A stretch of 61,470 bases of DNA from Herbidospora sakaeratensis (GTDB taxonomy: Bacteria; Actinomycetota; Actinomycetes; Streptosporangiales; Streptosporangiaceae): the NCBI RefSeq assembly GCF_001570525.1, contig NZ_BBXC01000029.1, positions 18,183 through 79,652 of the forward strand, read 5' to 3'. Position 1 is the stretch's first letter. Each line of letters begins with the position of its first letter. Both the position numbers and the translations under genes were made by a program. A model generated the notes under the pieces. The model ran no database searches and was not told where the DNA came from. It was given only the letters and a program-made list of their open reading frames with translations. Below, in pieces: positions 18,469 to 28,540 of the stretch.

Positions 18469-19081
18469 ACGCCACCTTCGAGGCCTTCGGGACGACCGTC
18501 CTGTGGACCGACCTCATCGGCAACGTGCTGGCCCTGGCCACGGTCGTGTTCGCCATCCGCCGCTCGCTCTGGACGTGGCCGGTCCAGCTCACCGCCTCGG
18601 TGCTGCTGCTGACCGCCTCGCTCGACGCCGGGCTGATCGGCAACGCGCTGAAGCAGGTCATGTTCGGCGTGCTGGCCGTCTACGGCTGGGTGCGCTGGAA
18701 GAGCCAGGGCGAGCAGCTGGCCGTGCGTACCGCGACGTACGCCGAGCGGGTGTTCCTGACCGGGACCGTCGTCGCCGGGACCGCCCTGGCCGGCTGGTTC
18801 TTCTTCGTCACCGGGCTCTCGTGGGGCGCGCACGCGCCGCTGCCCGAGGGGTACTTCCTGGTGGCCGCCGACGCCTACATCTTCGTCGGCAGCGCGGTCG
18901 CGACCTGGGCCCAGGGCAGGGCGCTGACCGACTTCTGGCTCGTCTGGATCGCCGTCGACCTCGTCGGGGTGCCGCTGGCCTTCCGGTCGGGGCTGGTCGT
19001 CTCGGGGGCCGTGTACGCGGTGTTCTTCGTCCTGGTCCTCACCGGATTCGTGAACTGGCGCAAGCAGGAGGCTGTCGCAGT

Positions 19082-19085
<4 letters not shown>
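18465..19085 (+). CDS. ribM: PnuC-family transporter, probable riboflavin importer RibM
   Basis: The 206-aa protein has seven or so hydrophobic segments and PnuC-family features, such as the [17 protein letters not shown] and [12 protein letters not shown] regions. PnuC itself carries nicotinamide riboside. In actinobacteria, PnuC-like proteins encoded inside FMN-riboswitch operons (RibM/PnuX of Corynebacterium and Streptomyces) import riboflavin. The position here between ribE and ribBA, overlapping both by 4 nt, makes riboflavin the likely substrate. The start is GTG. The substrate assignment rests on context rather than on residues seen. Confidence 0.8.
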
Positions 19086-20778
<1,693 letters not shown>

Positions 20779-20789
20779 CGTTCGGTCTC

Positions 20790-21242
20790 ATGTTCCCGAC
20801 TGTTCCCGCGCCGCCCCTCCCCGTGGTCTGGCGTCCGAAGAGGGCCCGCGTGGTGGCCTACACGCTCGCGGCGGTCATGGTGGGCGGCGCGCTGATCCTG
20901 GCGGTCGTCCTCCCGGGGCAGTTCCACCTCCCCGACCGCATCGGGGTCTTCGTGTTCGGCTGCGCCGTCGCCTTCCTCCTCCACCTGCTGGGCCGGTTGC
21001 GGGTGGTGGCCGACGACGGCGGCGTGACCGTGGTCAACGCGGTGCGGGTGCACCGCTACGAGTGGGCCGAGATCCTCGGCGTCTCCCTGCCCGACGCCGA
21101 GCCCTGGCCCCACCTCGACCTCGCCGACGGAAGCGTCGTGGGGGCGATGGGGATCCAGGGCTCGGAGAAGGCGCGGGCGGCCCGCGCGGTGGCGGAGCTG
21201 AACGCCCTCATAAAGATCAAGAGCGAGGCTCCCGACCACTAG
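20790..21242 (+). CDS. PH domain-containing membrane protein
   Basis: The 150-aa protein has two hydrophobic segments (about residues 22-42 and 50-68) and then a soluble region with VADDGGVTVVNAVRVHRYEWAEILGVS, the hallmark of the short bacterial PH-domain family found after ribH in many actinobacteria. A TAACGT hexamer lies 8 nt before the ATG, so it may also have its own promoter. It converges on the ssuD-like gene and their stop codons overlap (CACTAG). The function is unknown, and its position next to ribH may be only historical. Confidence 0.75.
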   Translation: MFPTVPAPPLPVVWRPKRARVVAYTLAAVMVGGALILAVVLPGQFHLPDRIGVFVFGCAVAFLLHLLGRLRVVADDGGVTVVNAVRVHRYEWAEILGVSLPDAEPWPHLDLADGSVVGAMGIQGSEKARAARAVAELNALIKIKSEAPDH

Positions 21243-22345
21243 GCGGCTTTCGCGACCAGGCCCCTCCTGCGCAGCTCGGGCAGCACGCCCTCGCCGAACC
21301 AGTAGGCCTCCTCCAGGTGGGGGTAGCCCGAGAGGATGAACTCCGACGCCCCGTGGGCGGCGTACTCCTCCAGCAGGTCGGCCACCTCCGAATGGCTGCC
21401 CACCAGCGCGGTGCCCGCGCCGCCGCGCACGAGGCCGACGCCCGCCCACAGGCCCGGGTGGATCTCCAGGTCGCGGGCCCTGCCGCTCTTGAAGCCCTCG
21501 TGCAGGGCCAGCATGCGCTTCTGGCCGACCGACTCGCTGCTCGACAGCAGTTTCCGGGCCTTGGCGATGTCGCCGCCCGGGATGCGCTCCAGCAGGCGGC
21601 CGGCTTCGGCCCACGCCTCCTCGCTGGTGTCGCGGGTGATGACGTGCAGGCGCACGCCGTACCGGAGCGTGCGGCCTTCCGCCGCGGCCAGGTCGCGGAT
21701 CCAGCCGAGCTTCTCGCCCACCTGCGCGGGCGGTTCGCCCCAGGTCAGGTAGACGTCGGCGTGCCTGGCGGCCACCGGGCCGGCCGCGCCGGAGGAGCCG
21801 CCGAAGTAGATCTCCGGGGTCGGCTCCGGCGGCGCGGCGACGCGGGCGTCGGCCACGTCGTAATACGTGCCGGTGAAGTCGAAGCCGCCCTGCCAGGCGC
21901 CCCGCACGACGCTGAGGAACTCGTCGGTGCGGGCGTAGCGCTCGTCCTTGCTCAGGTGGTCGCCGAACCGGGCCTGCTCGGCGGCCTCGCCGCCGGTCAC
22001 CACGTTCAGCAGCAGCCGCCCGCCCGACACGCGCTGGTAGGTCGCGGCCATCTGCGCGGCCAGCGTCGGGGAGAGCAGGCCGGGCCGGAACGCCACCAGG
22101 AACTTCAGCCGGGTGGTCACCTGGGTGAGGGCGGCCGTGATCAGCCAGGCGTCCTCGCACCAGGTGCCGGTCGGGGTGAGCACCGCCTCGAAGCCGACCT
22201 GCTCGGCCGCCTTCGCGATCTGGCCGAGGTACTCGACCGTCGGCGGGCGGTATTCGGCGTCGCCGTAGGTGCGGCCCAGGCCGTGGCCGCCGGCCACGAT
22301 CGAGCGGCCGTCGCCGGTCGTCGGCAGGAACCAGTGGAACCTCAC
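21239..22345 (-). CDS. ssuD: LLM class flavin-dependent alkanesulfonate monooxygenase (SsuD-like)
   Basis: SsuD-type enzymes use FMNH2 and oxygen to release sulfite from alkanesulfonates for use as a sulfur source. The 368-aa protein has the luciferase-like barrel with FHWFLPTTGDGR at the start, KFLVAFRPGLLSPTLAAQMAAT, GGRLLLNVVTGG, and the YARTDEFLSVVR helix. Its assignment is strengthened by the three transporter genes just upstream. The GTG start overlaps the stop of the substrate-binding protein as GTGA. The flavin reductase that must supply FMNH2 is not encoded next to it. Confidence 0.88.
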   Translation of the reverse strand: MRFHWFLPTTGDGRSIVAGGHGLGRTYGDAEYRPPTVEYLGQIAKAAEQVGFEAVLTPTGTWCEDAWLITAALTQVTTRLKFLVAFRPGLLSPTLAAQMAATYQRVSGGRLLLNVVTGGEAAEQARFGDHLSKDERYARTDEFLSVVRGAWQGGFDFTGTYYDVADARVAAPPEPTPEIYFGGSSGAAGPVAARHADVYLTWGEPPAQVGEKLGWIRDLAAAEGRTLRYGVRLHVITRDTSEEAWAEAGRLLERIPGGDIAKARKLLSSSESVGQKRMLALHEGFKSGRARDLEIHPGLWAGVGLVRGGAGTALVGSHSEVADLLEEYAAHGASEFILSGYPHLEEAYWFGEGVLPELRRRGLVAKAA

Positions 22346-23304
22346 TGCGCCGCCCCCACGATGTCGTTGAACCGCTGGTCGACGAAGTCGGCGAACGTCA
22401 GGCCGCCCGGGATGAGGCCCTCGGCGGCGAAGGCGTCGGCCATCTCCTGCTCGGAGGTGATCACCGCGTCGTCGATGACGATCGGCGAGGAGACCGCGTT
22501 GTCGACGGCCGCGTCGGCGACCTCTTGCGGCAGGCCGGTCTCGGCCGCCCACACCTTGGCCCATTCGGGCTTGTGGGTGAGCGCCCACTCACGGGCCTTG
22601 CCGAGCCGGGTGAGGTAGTCGCGGACCGCGTCGGTCTTCGACTCCACGGCCTCGGGGGCGGCGACGGTGAAGTTCAGGCCGTTGACGTAGCCGGTGCCGT
22701 CGACCAGCACCTTCGCCTTGTGCTGCAGGATCGCCTGCGAGGTGAACGGCTCCCAGATCGTCCAGGCGTCGACCGTGCCGCCGGAGAAGGCGGCCAGCGC
22801 GTCGGCGGGCTGGAGGTACTGCGGCTGGATGTCGGAGAACTTCAGGCCCTCCTTCTTCAGCACCGACAGCAGGTGGTGGTGGGAGGAGCTGCCCTTGGCC
22901 ACCGCGATCTTCTTGCCCTTGAGGTCGGCCGGGCTCGTGAGGGTCGAGTTCGCCGGTACGACCACCGCCGCCCCCGTCACGTTCTGCTTGTAGGCCGCCA
23001 CGATCTTGATCTTCGAGTCGGCCGCCGCCGCGAAGATCGGGGGAGTGTTGCCCACCCCGCCGATGTCGACGGCCCCGGCGTTGATCGCCTCCAGCAGCGG
23101 CGGGCCCGACGTGAACTGGGCGAAGGTGATCTTGTAGGGGGCGTCGTCGAGCAGCCCGGCCGCCTTCAGCAGCGCCTGCGAGCCGGCCTTCTGGTCGCCC
23201 ACGCGGAGCGTGATCGTCGAATCGGCGGCGCCGGCGTCGGTCGCCGGTGCGCCGCACGCGGCGGCGGCCAGCAGCAGGACGGCGGCCATCAGTGCGCGTT
23301 TCAT
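22342..23304 (-). CDS. ssuA: aliphatic sulfonate ABC transporter substrate-binding lipoprotein
   Basis: This 320-aa secreted lipoprotein should capture sulfonates outside the membrane. It begins with a signal sequence and lipobox cysteine (LLLAAAACGAP, Cys near residue 17). The NMT1/SsuA fold follows, with LRVGDQKAGSQALLKAAG, GGVGNTPPIFAAA, GKKIAVAKGSSSHH and DAWTIWEPF. Neighbouring genes supply its permease, ATPase and monooxygenase. Taurine or another sulfonate cannot be excluded as the true ligand. Confidence 0.88.
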   Translation of the reverse strand: MKRALMAAVLLLAAAACGAPATDAGAADSTITLRVGDQKAGSQALLKAAGLLDDAPYKITFAQFTSGPPLLEAINAGAVDIGGVGNTPPIFAAAADSKIKIVAAYKQNVTGAAVVVPANSTLTSPADLKGKKIAVAKGSSSHHHLLSVLKKEGLKFSDIQPQYLQPADALAAFSGGTVDAWTIWEPFTSQAILQHKAKVLVDGTGYVNGLNFTVAAPEAVESKTDAVRDYLTRLGKAREWALTHKPEWAKVWAAETGLPQEVADAAVDNAVSSPIVIDDAVITSEQEMADAFAAEGLIPGGLTFADFVDQRFNDIVGAAQ

Positions 23305-23996
23305 GATCTTCCTTCGGGTGAGACGCCGAGCGCGGCGAGCAGGGTGGTCCGCAGGGTGACGAGGCCGGGGTCCTCGCGGTGGCGGGGACGGTCGGCCGTG
23401 ATGGAGATGTCGTGGGCGATGCGGCCCTCGTCGAGCACCAGCACCCGGTCGGCCAGCAGCAGCGCCTCGTCGACGTCGTGGGTGACCAGCAGCACGGCCG
23501 GGCGGTGCCGGGCCCACAACTCCAGGACCAGCTGGTGGATGGTGATCCGGGTGAGCGCGTCGAGGGCGGAGAACGGCTCGTCGAGCAGCAGCAGCTCGGG
23601 CTCGCGGACCAGCGCGCGGGCCAGGCTGGCGCGCTGCGCCTCGCCGCCCGACAGGGTCAGCGGCCAGGCGTCGGAGCGTTCGCTCAGCCCGACCTCGGCC
23701 AGCGCCTCCTTCGCCTTGGAGACGGGGGCGTCGAGCCCGAGGGTGATGTTGGCCAGCAGCCGCTTCCACGGCACCAGCCGGGGCTCCTGGAAGGCCACCG
23801 CGACCGAGTCCGTCACGTCGATCGTCCCGGTGACCTCGGGGTCGAGCCCGGCCAGCGCCCGCAGCAGGGTCGACTTGCCGGAGCCGCTGCGGCCCAGCAG
23901 GGCGGTGAACTCGCCGTCGCGCAGTTCCAGGTCGAGCGAGTCGAGCACGACCCGGTCGCCGAACGCGCGTGCTACGCCAGAAAGCCGCGTCGCCAT
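23301..23996 (-). CDS. ssuB: aliphatic sulfonate ABC transporter ATP-binding protein
   Basis: The 231-aa ATPase powers sulfonate import. Motifs are Walker A (LGRSGSGKST), Q-loop (FQEPRLVPWKR), signature (LSGGEAQRASLARAL), Walker B (LLLLDEPFSALD) and the switch histidine (LLVTHDVDEAL). The short length is normal for SsuB/TauB. It overlaps the permease gene by 25 nt and the binding-protein gene by 4 nt. Confidence 0.9.
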   Translation of the reverse strand: MATRLSGVARAFGDRVVLDSLDLELRDGEFTALLGRSGSGKSTLLRALAGLDPEVTGTIDVTDSVAVAFQEPRLVPWKRLLANITLGLDAPVSKAKEALAEVGLSERSDAWPLTLSGGEAQRASLARALVREPELLLLDEPFSALDALTRITIHQLVLELWARHRPAVLLVTHDVDEALLLADRVLVLDEGRIAHDISITADRPRHREDPGLVTLRTTLLAALGVSPEGRS

Positions 23997-24793
23997 GCCA
24001 GCGCCCTCCTCTCCAGCAGCCGGACGATCGCGTCGGTGGCCAGGCCCAGCGCGCTGTAGACGAGCAGGCCGACCACGATCACGTCGGTGCGCAGGAACTC
24101 GCGCGCGTCGTTGATCATGTAGCCGAGGCCGGTGGTCGCGTTCACCTGCTCGGCCACGATCAGCGCCAGCCAGGCCACGCCGAGGGCCTGCCGCAGCCCG
24201 ACGAGCGTCTGGGGGAGCGCGCCCGGCAGCACGATGTGCCTGATCAGCTGGCCGCGGGACAACTTGAGGGTGGTGGCGACCTCGGCGAGCTTGCCGTCGA
24301 CGCCCCGGATGCCGGAGAAGGTGTTCAGGTAGAGGGGGAACGACACCGCCAGGGCCACCAGCAGGATCTTCGGCTCCTCGCCGATGCCGAACCAGAGGAT
24401 GAACAGCGGGATGAGGCCGAAGAACGGCAGCGCCCGCAGCGCCTGCATGATCGGGTCGACCGCGTTCTCACCCGCCCGGCTCAGCCCGGCGGCCAGGGCC
24501 AGCACGATCCCGGCCGCGCCGCCGACCAGGAAGCCGATCAGCACCCGCTGGAGCGAGACCCCGATCGCGGTCGGGAGCGTGCCCGCCTGGGTCAGTTCGA
24601 CGGCGGTGGAGGCGATGGCGGCCGGCGCGGCCAGCAGGCGTTCGGGGAGCAGGCCGGTCGCGCTGGCGATCTGCCAGACCACGAGCAGGGCGAGCGGGCT
24701 CAGCCAGCGATGCCACGCGGTGACGCGGCGCCGCGGCCCTTTCGGCGTGGCGCGCGGTTTCTCGACCGGGCGCGCCAGCTCGACGACGGACAT
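23972..24793 (-). CDS. ssuC: aliphatic sulfonate ABC transporter permease
   Basis: The 273-aa inner-membrane permease has about six transmembrane segments and the EAA-type cytoplasmic loop that contacts the ATPase (EVATTLKLSRGQLIRHIVLPGALPQ is the region, residues ~170-195). It is the first gene of the ssu operon. A GAGG ribosome binding sequence precedes the ATG by 8 nt. Confidence 0.9.
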   Translation of the reverse strand: MSVVELARPVEKPRATPKGPRRRVTAWHRWLSPLALLVVWQIASATGLLPERLLAAPAAIASTAVELTQAGTLPTAIGVSLQRVLIGFLVGGAAGIVLALAAGLSRAGENAVDPIMQALRALPFFGLIPLFILWFGIGEEPKILLVALAVSFPLYLNTFSGIRGVDGKLAEVATTLKLSRGQLIRHIVLPGALPQTLVGLRQALGVAWLALIVAEQVNATTGLGYMINDAREFLRTDVIVVGLLVYSALGLATDAIVRLLERRALAWRRGFLA

Positions 24794-24832
24794 ACGGGAA
24801 CCTCGCAGAGAGCGGTGAGTGGACCGCCCTCA

Positions 24833-24860
24833 GAGTTACCCATATTTCCTACCAAGTCAA
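24833..24860 (-). promoter_or_regulatory. candidate promoter of the ssu operon
   Basis: On the reverse strand TTGACT (24855-24860), a 16-nt spacer and TAACTC (24833-24838) resemble a sigma-70-type promoter about 40 nt before the ssuC start. It overlaps the end of the HD-domain gene. A TACC/GGTA dyad (24850-24866) surrounds the -35 and could be a regulator site. Confidence 0.4.
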
Positions 24861-25444
24861 TCGGTAATACCGCGAAGCTCCCGCGCCAGGTTGTGCCGGG
24901 CCTGCTCTTCCCACAGGTCACGGGCGGTCTCGGTGCCGTAGAGAGAACCGCCGAGCAGCCGCCGGAGCACCTCGGCCCGGCCCACGCGGAACAGGGGGTC
25001 GGGCACGTGGCGGTACTCCCGCCGGACCGCCTCGGCGTAGGCGGCGTACAGCTCCGGGCTCTGGCCGAGCACGGCCAGGTCGGCGTCGCACAACACCGCC
25101 GCGTTCCCGTCACCCTCGGCATAGGCGTGCGTCGTGGTCACCCGGACCAGCCGGGCCACCTCCCGGGCGACCGGCAGGCCCAGGGCCGTCAGGCGCGACT
25201 GGGCGAGCTGGGCGCTGCGTTCCTCGTCGAGGCCGGGGCGGCCGTCGTAGACGGCGTCGTGGAACCAGGCCGCCAGCCGCACCGCCCGGAGGTCGGGCGC
25301 GTGCTCTCTCAGCGTCTCGACCGCCGCCAGGACCTCGGTCAGGTGGCGGGTCGTGTGGTAGCGGCGGTGGGGTTCGGCCCAGCGTGCGGACAACTCCGCG
25401 ACCAGGGCGCGCCCCGCGGGGGAGTCGGGGAAATCCTGCGTCAC
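24857..25444 (-). CDS. HD domain-containing metal-dependent phosphohydrolase-like protein
   Basis: The 195-aa protein belongs to the HD superfamily of predicted phosphohydrolases (COG4339 type). Visible motifs are RRYHTTRHLTEVL, AAWFHDAVYDG with the His-Asp pair, TTTHAYAEGD, and CDADLAVLG. The substrate is unknown, though relatives act on nucleotides. It starts at GTG, with TAGGTT 6 nt upstream on the reverse strand, and diverges from the MoxR gene across only 58 nt. It lies 63 nt ahead of ssuC but probably is not part of that operon. Confidence 0.82.
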   Translation of the reverse strand: MTQDFPDSPAGRALVAELSARWAEPHRRYHTTRHLTEVLAAVETLREHAPDLRAVRLAAWFHDAVYDGRPGLDEERSAQLAQSRLTALGLPVAREVARLVRVTTTHAYAEGDGNAAVLCDADLAVLGQSPELYAAYAEAVRREYRHVPDPLFRVGRAEVLRRLLGGSLYGTETARDLWEEQARHNLARELRGITD

Positions 25445-25450
25445 CCGGCG

Positions 25451-25456
25451 AACCTA
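25451..25456 (-). promoter_or_regulatory. -10 hexamer for the HD-domain gene
   Basis: Reverse-strand TAGGTT lies exactly 6 nt before the GTG at 25444. Confidence 0.4.
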
Positions 25457-25490
25457 CCAAGGGCGGCCGCCGCGTGATCACGCGCCGAAG

Positions 25491-25496
25491 TAGCCT
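25491..25496 (+). promoter_or_regulatory. -10 hexamer for the CoxD-like operon
   Basis: TAGCCT lies exactly 6 nt before the GTG at 25503. It is the same hexamer and spacing as upstream of the ABC operon at 15007. Confidence 0.45.
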
Positions 25497-25502
25497 GGAC
25501 GG

Positions 25503-26366
25503 GTGGAAATCGACTCCCCGGAGACCCTGCGGGACCTCCTCGAACAGCGCGACTACCTGGCCGGGCCGGGCCTGGCGACCGCCGCCTACCTGGCCCTGCG
25601 CATGGGCCGCCCGCTGTTCCTCGAAGGGGAGGCCGGAGTCGGCAAGACCGAGCTCGCCAAGACCCTCGCCGCCGTCCTCGGCGCGCCGCTGATCCGCCTC
25701 CAGTGTTACGAGGGCCTCGACGCCGCCCAGGCCCTCTACGACTGGGACTTCGCCCGCCAGCTGCTGCACCTGAAGGCCGCCGAAGCGGCCGGCGTCACCG
25801 ACCTGAAAGCCCTCGAAGGCGAGATCTACGACCGCCGGTTCCTCATCGCCCGCCCATTGCTGCAGGCGATCGAGACACAACCCGCCGTCCTTCTCGTGGA
25901 CGAGATCGACCGGGCCGACGACGAGTTCGAGGCGTTTCTTCTGGAAGTGCTCTCGGATTTCACCATTTCGATTCCCGAACTCGGAACCATTCGCGCTTCC
26001 TCGCCGCCGTTGGTCGTGCTGACCTCGAATCGCACCCGCGAAGTGCACGACGCGCTGAAGAGGCGCTGCCTCTACCACTGGCTCGACCATCCGGGATTCG
26101 ACCGCGAGGTCGCCATCCTGCGTCGCCGCCTGCCCTCCTGCACGACCGCCCTCGCCGAGCAGGTCGCCCGCGCGGCGGCCCGGCTGAGGGCCGCCGACCT
26201 GCTGAAACCGCCCGGCATCGCCGAGACGATCGACTGGGCCGAGGCCCTGCTGACCCTGGGAGCCGACCGGCTCGACCCGGCCCTGGCGGCGGTCACCCTG
26301 GGGGCCGCGCTGAAACACCGCGAAGACCAGCAGGCGGCCCTTCAGAACGGCCTTCTCGATGTCTGA
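25503..26366 (+). CDS. MoxR-family AAA ATPase, CoxD-like
   Basis: The 287-aa ATPase has Walker A (EGEAGVGKTELAKT), Walker B (AVLLVDEIDRAD) and sensor-1 (VVLTSNRTREVHDALKRRC). MoxR proteins act as metal-centre chaperones with VWA partners, and CoxD assembles the copper-sulfur-molybdenum site of CO dehydrogenase. The VWA, XdhC and MocA-like genes that follow make a molybdenum hydroxylase role likely. The next gene starts inside its last codons (8-nt overlap). Confidence 0.88.
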   Translation: MEIDSPETLRDLLEQRDYLAGPGLATAAYLALRMGRPLFLEGEAGVGKTELAKTLAAVLGAPLIRLQCYEGLDAAQALYDWDFARQLLHLKAAEAAGVTDLKALEGEIYDRRFLIARPLLQAIETQPAVLLVDEIDRADDEFEAFLLEVLSDFTISIPELGTIRASSPPLVVLTSNRTREVHDALKRRCLYHWLDHPGFDREVAILRRRLPSCTTALAEQVARAAARLRAADLLKPPGIAETIDWAEALLTLGADRLDPALAAVTLGAALKHREDQQAALQNGLLDV

Positions 26367-27444
26367 CGTCGTTTCGGTGCTGGCGGGTTTCGTCCGGACA
26401 CTCCGGGCGGCCGGAGTGGCGGCCGACCACGAGCGGGCGCGGGGTTTTCTCGAAGCCCTGGAGAATCTCGACGCCGGCGAAAGGCACGACGTCTATTGGG
26501 CCGGCCGGCTCACCCTCTGTTCCGGCCCCGACGACCTTCCGAGATACGACCGCTGTTTCGCCGCCTATTTCGACGGCCGCGATTCACCCAGGCCCTTGAC
26601 GCCGGCCGTCACGGTCACCCGATACGTCGCCTCACCCGGCGGCGACGAGGTCGCCGGTGAGACGACCGCCGCCGCCACCGCCAGCACGCTCGAAGTCCTG
26701 CGCTCCCGCGACGTCGCGAAGCTCACCCCCGAGGAGCGCGCCGAGATCAACCGGCTGCTCGCGCTCATGCGCACCACCCGCGAGACGCGGGTCTCCCGCC
26801 GCCTGGCCCCTGCCCGGCACGGCTCCCTCGACCCCCGCCGCACGGTCAGGGAGGCCATGCGGCGCGGCGGCGAACCGGCCCGGCTGCGGTTCCGCGACCG
26901 GCGGCGCAAACCCCGCCGGGTGGTGCTGCTGATCGACGTGAGCGGCTCGATGCGGGCGTACGCCGACACCCTGCTGCGCCTGGCCCACGCCGTGGTCCGG
27001 TCGGCCCCCCGCGCCACCGAGGTCTTCTCCGCCGGCACCCGCCTCACCCGGCTCACCGCCGAACTGCGCGTGCGGGACGCCGCCCGCGCCATGGACCAGG
27101 TCTCGGCCGCCATCCCCGACTGGAGCGGCGGCACCCGCCTGGGCGAGGAACTGCGGGAGTTCCTGAAAGGCCCCGACGCGCGGGGCGCGATCGTGGTGAT
27201 CGCCTCAGACGGATGGGAACGTGGTGATCCGTCCCTGCTCGGCGCGCAGATGGAGCGGCTGGGCCGGATGGCCCACCGGGTCATCTGGGTTAACCCTCAT
27301 AAGGGGGACCCGGCGTACCGCCCGCTGACCGGGGGGATGCGGGCGGCGCTGCCCCACGTCGACGACTTGGTGGCCGGGCACAGCCTGGCCGCCTACGAGG
27401 AGCTGGCCGGGCTCCTCGCGGGAAGGAGAGCCGGGCATGCGTGA
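26359..27444 (+). CDS. VWA domain-containing protein, CoxE-like
   Basis: The 361-aa protein carries a C-terminal von Willebrand A domain with the metal-binding MIDAS residues: DVSGSM in VLLIDVSGSMRAY, the threonine in WSGGTRLGEEL, and the aspartate in VVIASDGWERGD. The N-terminal half is helical and family-specific (RTLRAAGVAADHERARGFLEAL). Together with the MoxR protein encoded immediately upstream it forms the CoxD/CoxE-type pair used to mature molybdenum-containing dehydrogenases. It overlaps both neighbours by 8 nt. Confidence 0.88.
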   Translation: MSDVVSVLAGFVRTLRAAGVAADHERARGFLEALENLDAGERHDVYWAGRLTLCSGPDDLPRYDRCFAAYFDGRDSPRPLTPAVTVTRYVASPGGDEVAGETTAAATASTLEVLRSRDVAKLTPEERAEINRLLALMRTTRETRVSRRLAPARHGSLDPRRTVREAMRRGGEPARLRFRDRRRKPRRVVLLIDVSGSMRAYADTLLRLAHAVVRSAPRATEVFSAGTRLTRLTAELRVRDAARAMDQVSAAIPDWSGGTRLGEELREFLKGPDARGAIVVIASDGWERGDPSLLGAQMERLGRMAHRVIWVNPHKGDPAYRPLTGGMRAALPHVDDLVAGHSLAAYEELAGLLAGRRAGHA

Positions 27445-28540
27445 CATCCTTTCGCAGGTCAACCGCTGGTGGACGGCCGACCGGGGCGTGTTCGGCCTGG
27501 CCACGGTCGTCGGCACCTTCCGCAGCGCGCCCCGCCAGCCCGGCGCGGCCATGGCCGTCCTGGGCGGGGAGGCGGTCGGCAGCGTGTCGGGCGGCTGCGT
27601 CGAGGGCGCGGTCTACGAACTGGCCCAGGAGGTCGTCGCGTCCGGGAGACCCGTCCTGCAGCGGTACGGGGTGAGCGACGACGACGCCTTCGCCGTCGGC
27701 CTGACCTGCGGGGGGATCATCGACGTCTTCGTCGAGCCGGTCTCCAGAGACGCCTACCCCGAGCTGGGCGAGATCGCGGCGTCAATCGAGAAGCGCGTGC
27801 CGGTGGCGGTGGCGACCATACTGTCCGGTCCGGGCAGGGTGGGCGCGCGGCGCGTCGTGTGGGACGACCACGTGTCGGGCACGCTCGGCTCGCCCCGCCT
27901 CGACGCCGCCGTCGACGACGACGCCCGAGGCATGCTGGCCCAGGGCACGACCGGCGTCCGCCGCTACGGCCGCAGCGGCGAACGCCGCCTCGACGACCTC
28001 CAGGTGTTCGTGCAGTCGTTCGCGCCGCCGCCGAGGATGCTGGTGTTCGGCGCGATCGACTTCGCGGCGGCGGTGGCCCGGGTGGGCAAGTTCCTCGGCT
28101 ACCACGTGGTCGTCTGCGACGCCCGGCCGGTGTTCGCCACCTCCAAGCGGTTCCCCGACGCCGACGAGGTCGTGGTGAAGTGGCCCCACGACTACCTGTC
28201 CCACGCGGCGGTCGACGAGCGCACCGTCATCTGCGTGCTGACCCACGACCCGAAGTTCGACGTCCCGCTGCTGGAGGTGGCCCTGCGCACGCCCGCCGCC
28301 TACGTCGGCGCGATGGGCTCACGGCGCACCCACGACGACCGGATGGCCCGGCTGCGCGAGATCGGCCTGACCGAGGCCGAACTGGCCCGGCTGCGCTCCC
28401 CGATCGGCCTCGACCTGGGGGCCCGCACCCCCGAGGAGACGGCCGTGTCGATCGCGGCCGAGCTCATCCAGCTGCGCTGGGGCGGCTCGGGCCGCCCGCT
28501 GACCACCACCGAGGGCCGCATCCACGGCGACCTCGCATGA
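27437..28540 (+). CDS. XdhC/CoxF family molybdenum cofactor maturation protein
   Basis: XdhC proteins bind molybdenum cofactor, promote its sulfuration and insert it into xanthine or CO dehydrogenase-type enzymes. The 367-aa protein has the N-terminal XdhC/CoxI domain (GSVSGGCVEGAVYE with the conserved cysteine) and the C-terminal Rossmann domain (PPRMLVFGAIDFAAAVARVG, VGAMGSRRTHDDRMARL). A second conserved cysteine lies in GLTCGGIIDVFVEP. It is embedded between the VWA and nucleotidyltransferase genes with short overlaps on both sides. Confidence 0.9.
   Translation: MRDILSQVNRWWTADRGVFGLATVVGTFRSAPRQPGAAMAVLGGEAVGSVSGGCVEGAVYELAQEVVASGRPVLQRYGVSDDDAFAVGLTCGGIIDVFVEPVSRDAYPELGEIAASIEKRVPVAVATILSGPGRVGARRVVWDDHVSGTLGSPRLDAAVDDDARGMLAQGTTGVRRYGRSGERRLDDLQVFVQSFAPPPRMLVFGAIDFAAAVARVGKFLGYHVVVCDARPVFATSKRFPDADEVVVKWPHDYLSHAAVDERTVICVLTHDPKFDVPLLEVALRTPAAYVGAMGSRRTHDDRMARLREIGLTEAELARLRSPIGLDLGARTPEETAVSIAAELIQLRWGGSGRPLTTTEGRIHGDLA

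Noticed and set aside
24861-24872. Palindrome CGGTAATACCG near the ssu promoter as an operator
   Set aside because: It lies inside the last codons of the HD-domain gene and is short; the overlapping TACC/GGTA dyad at the -35 is better placed.
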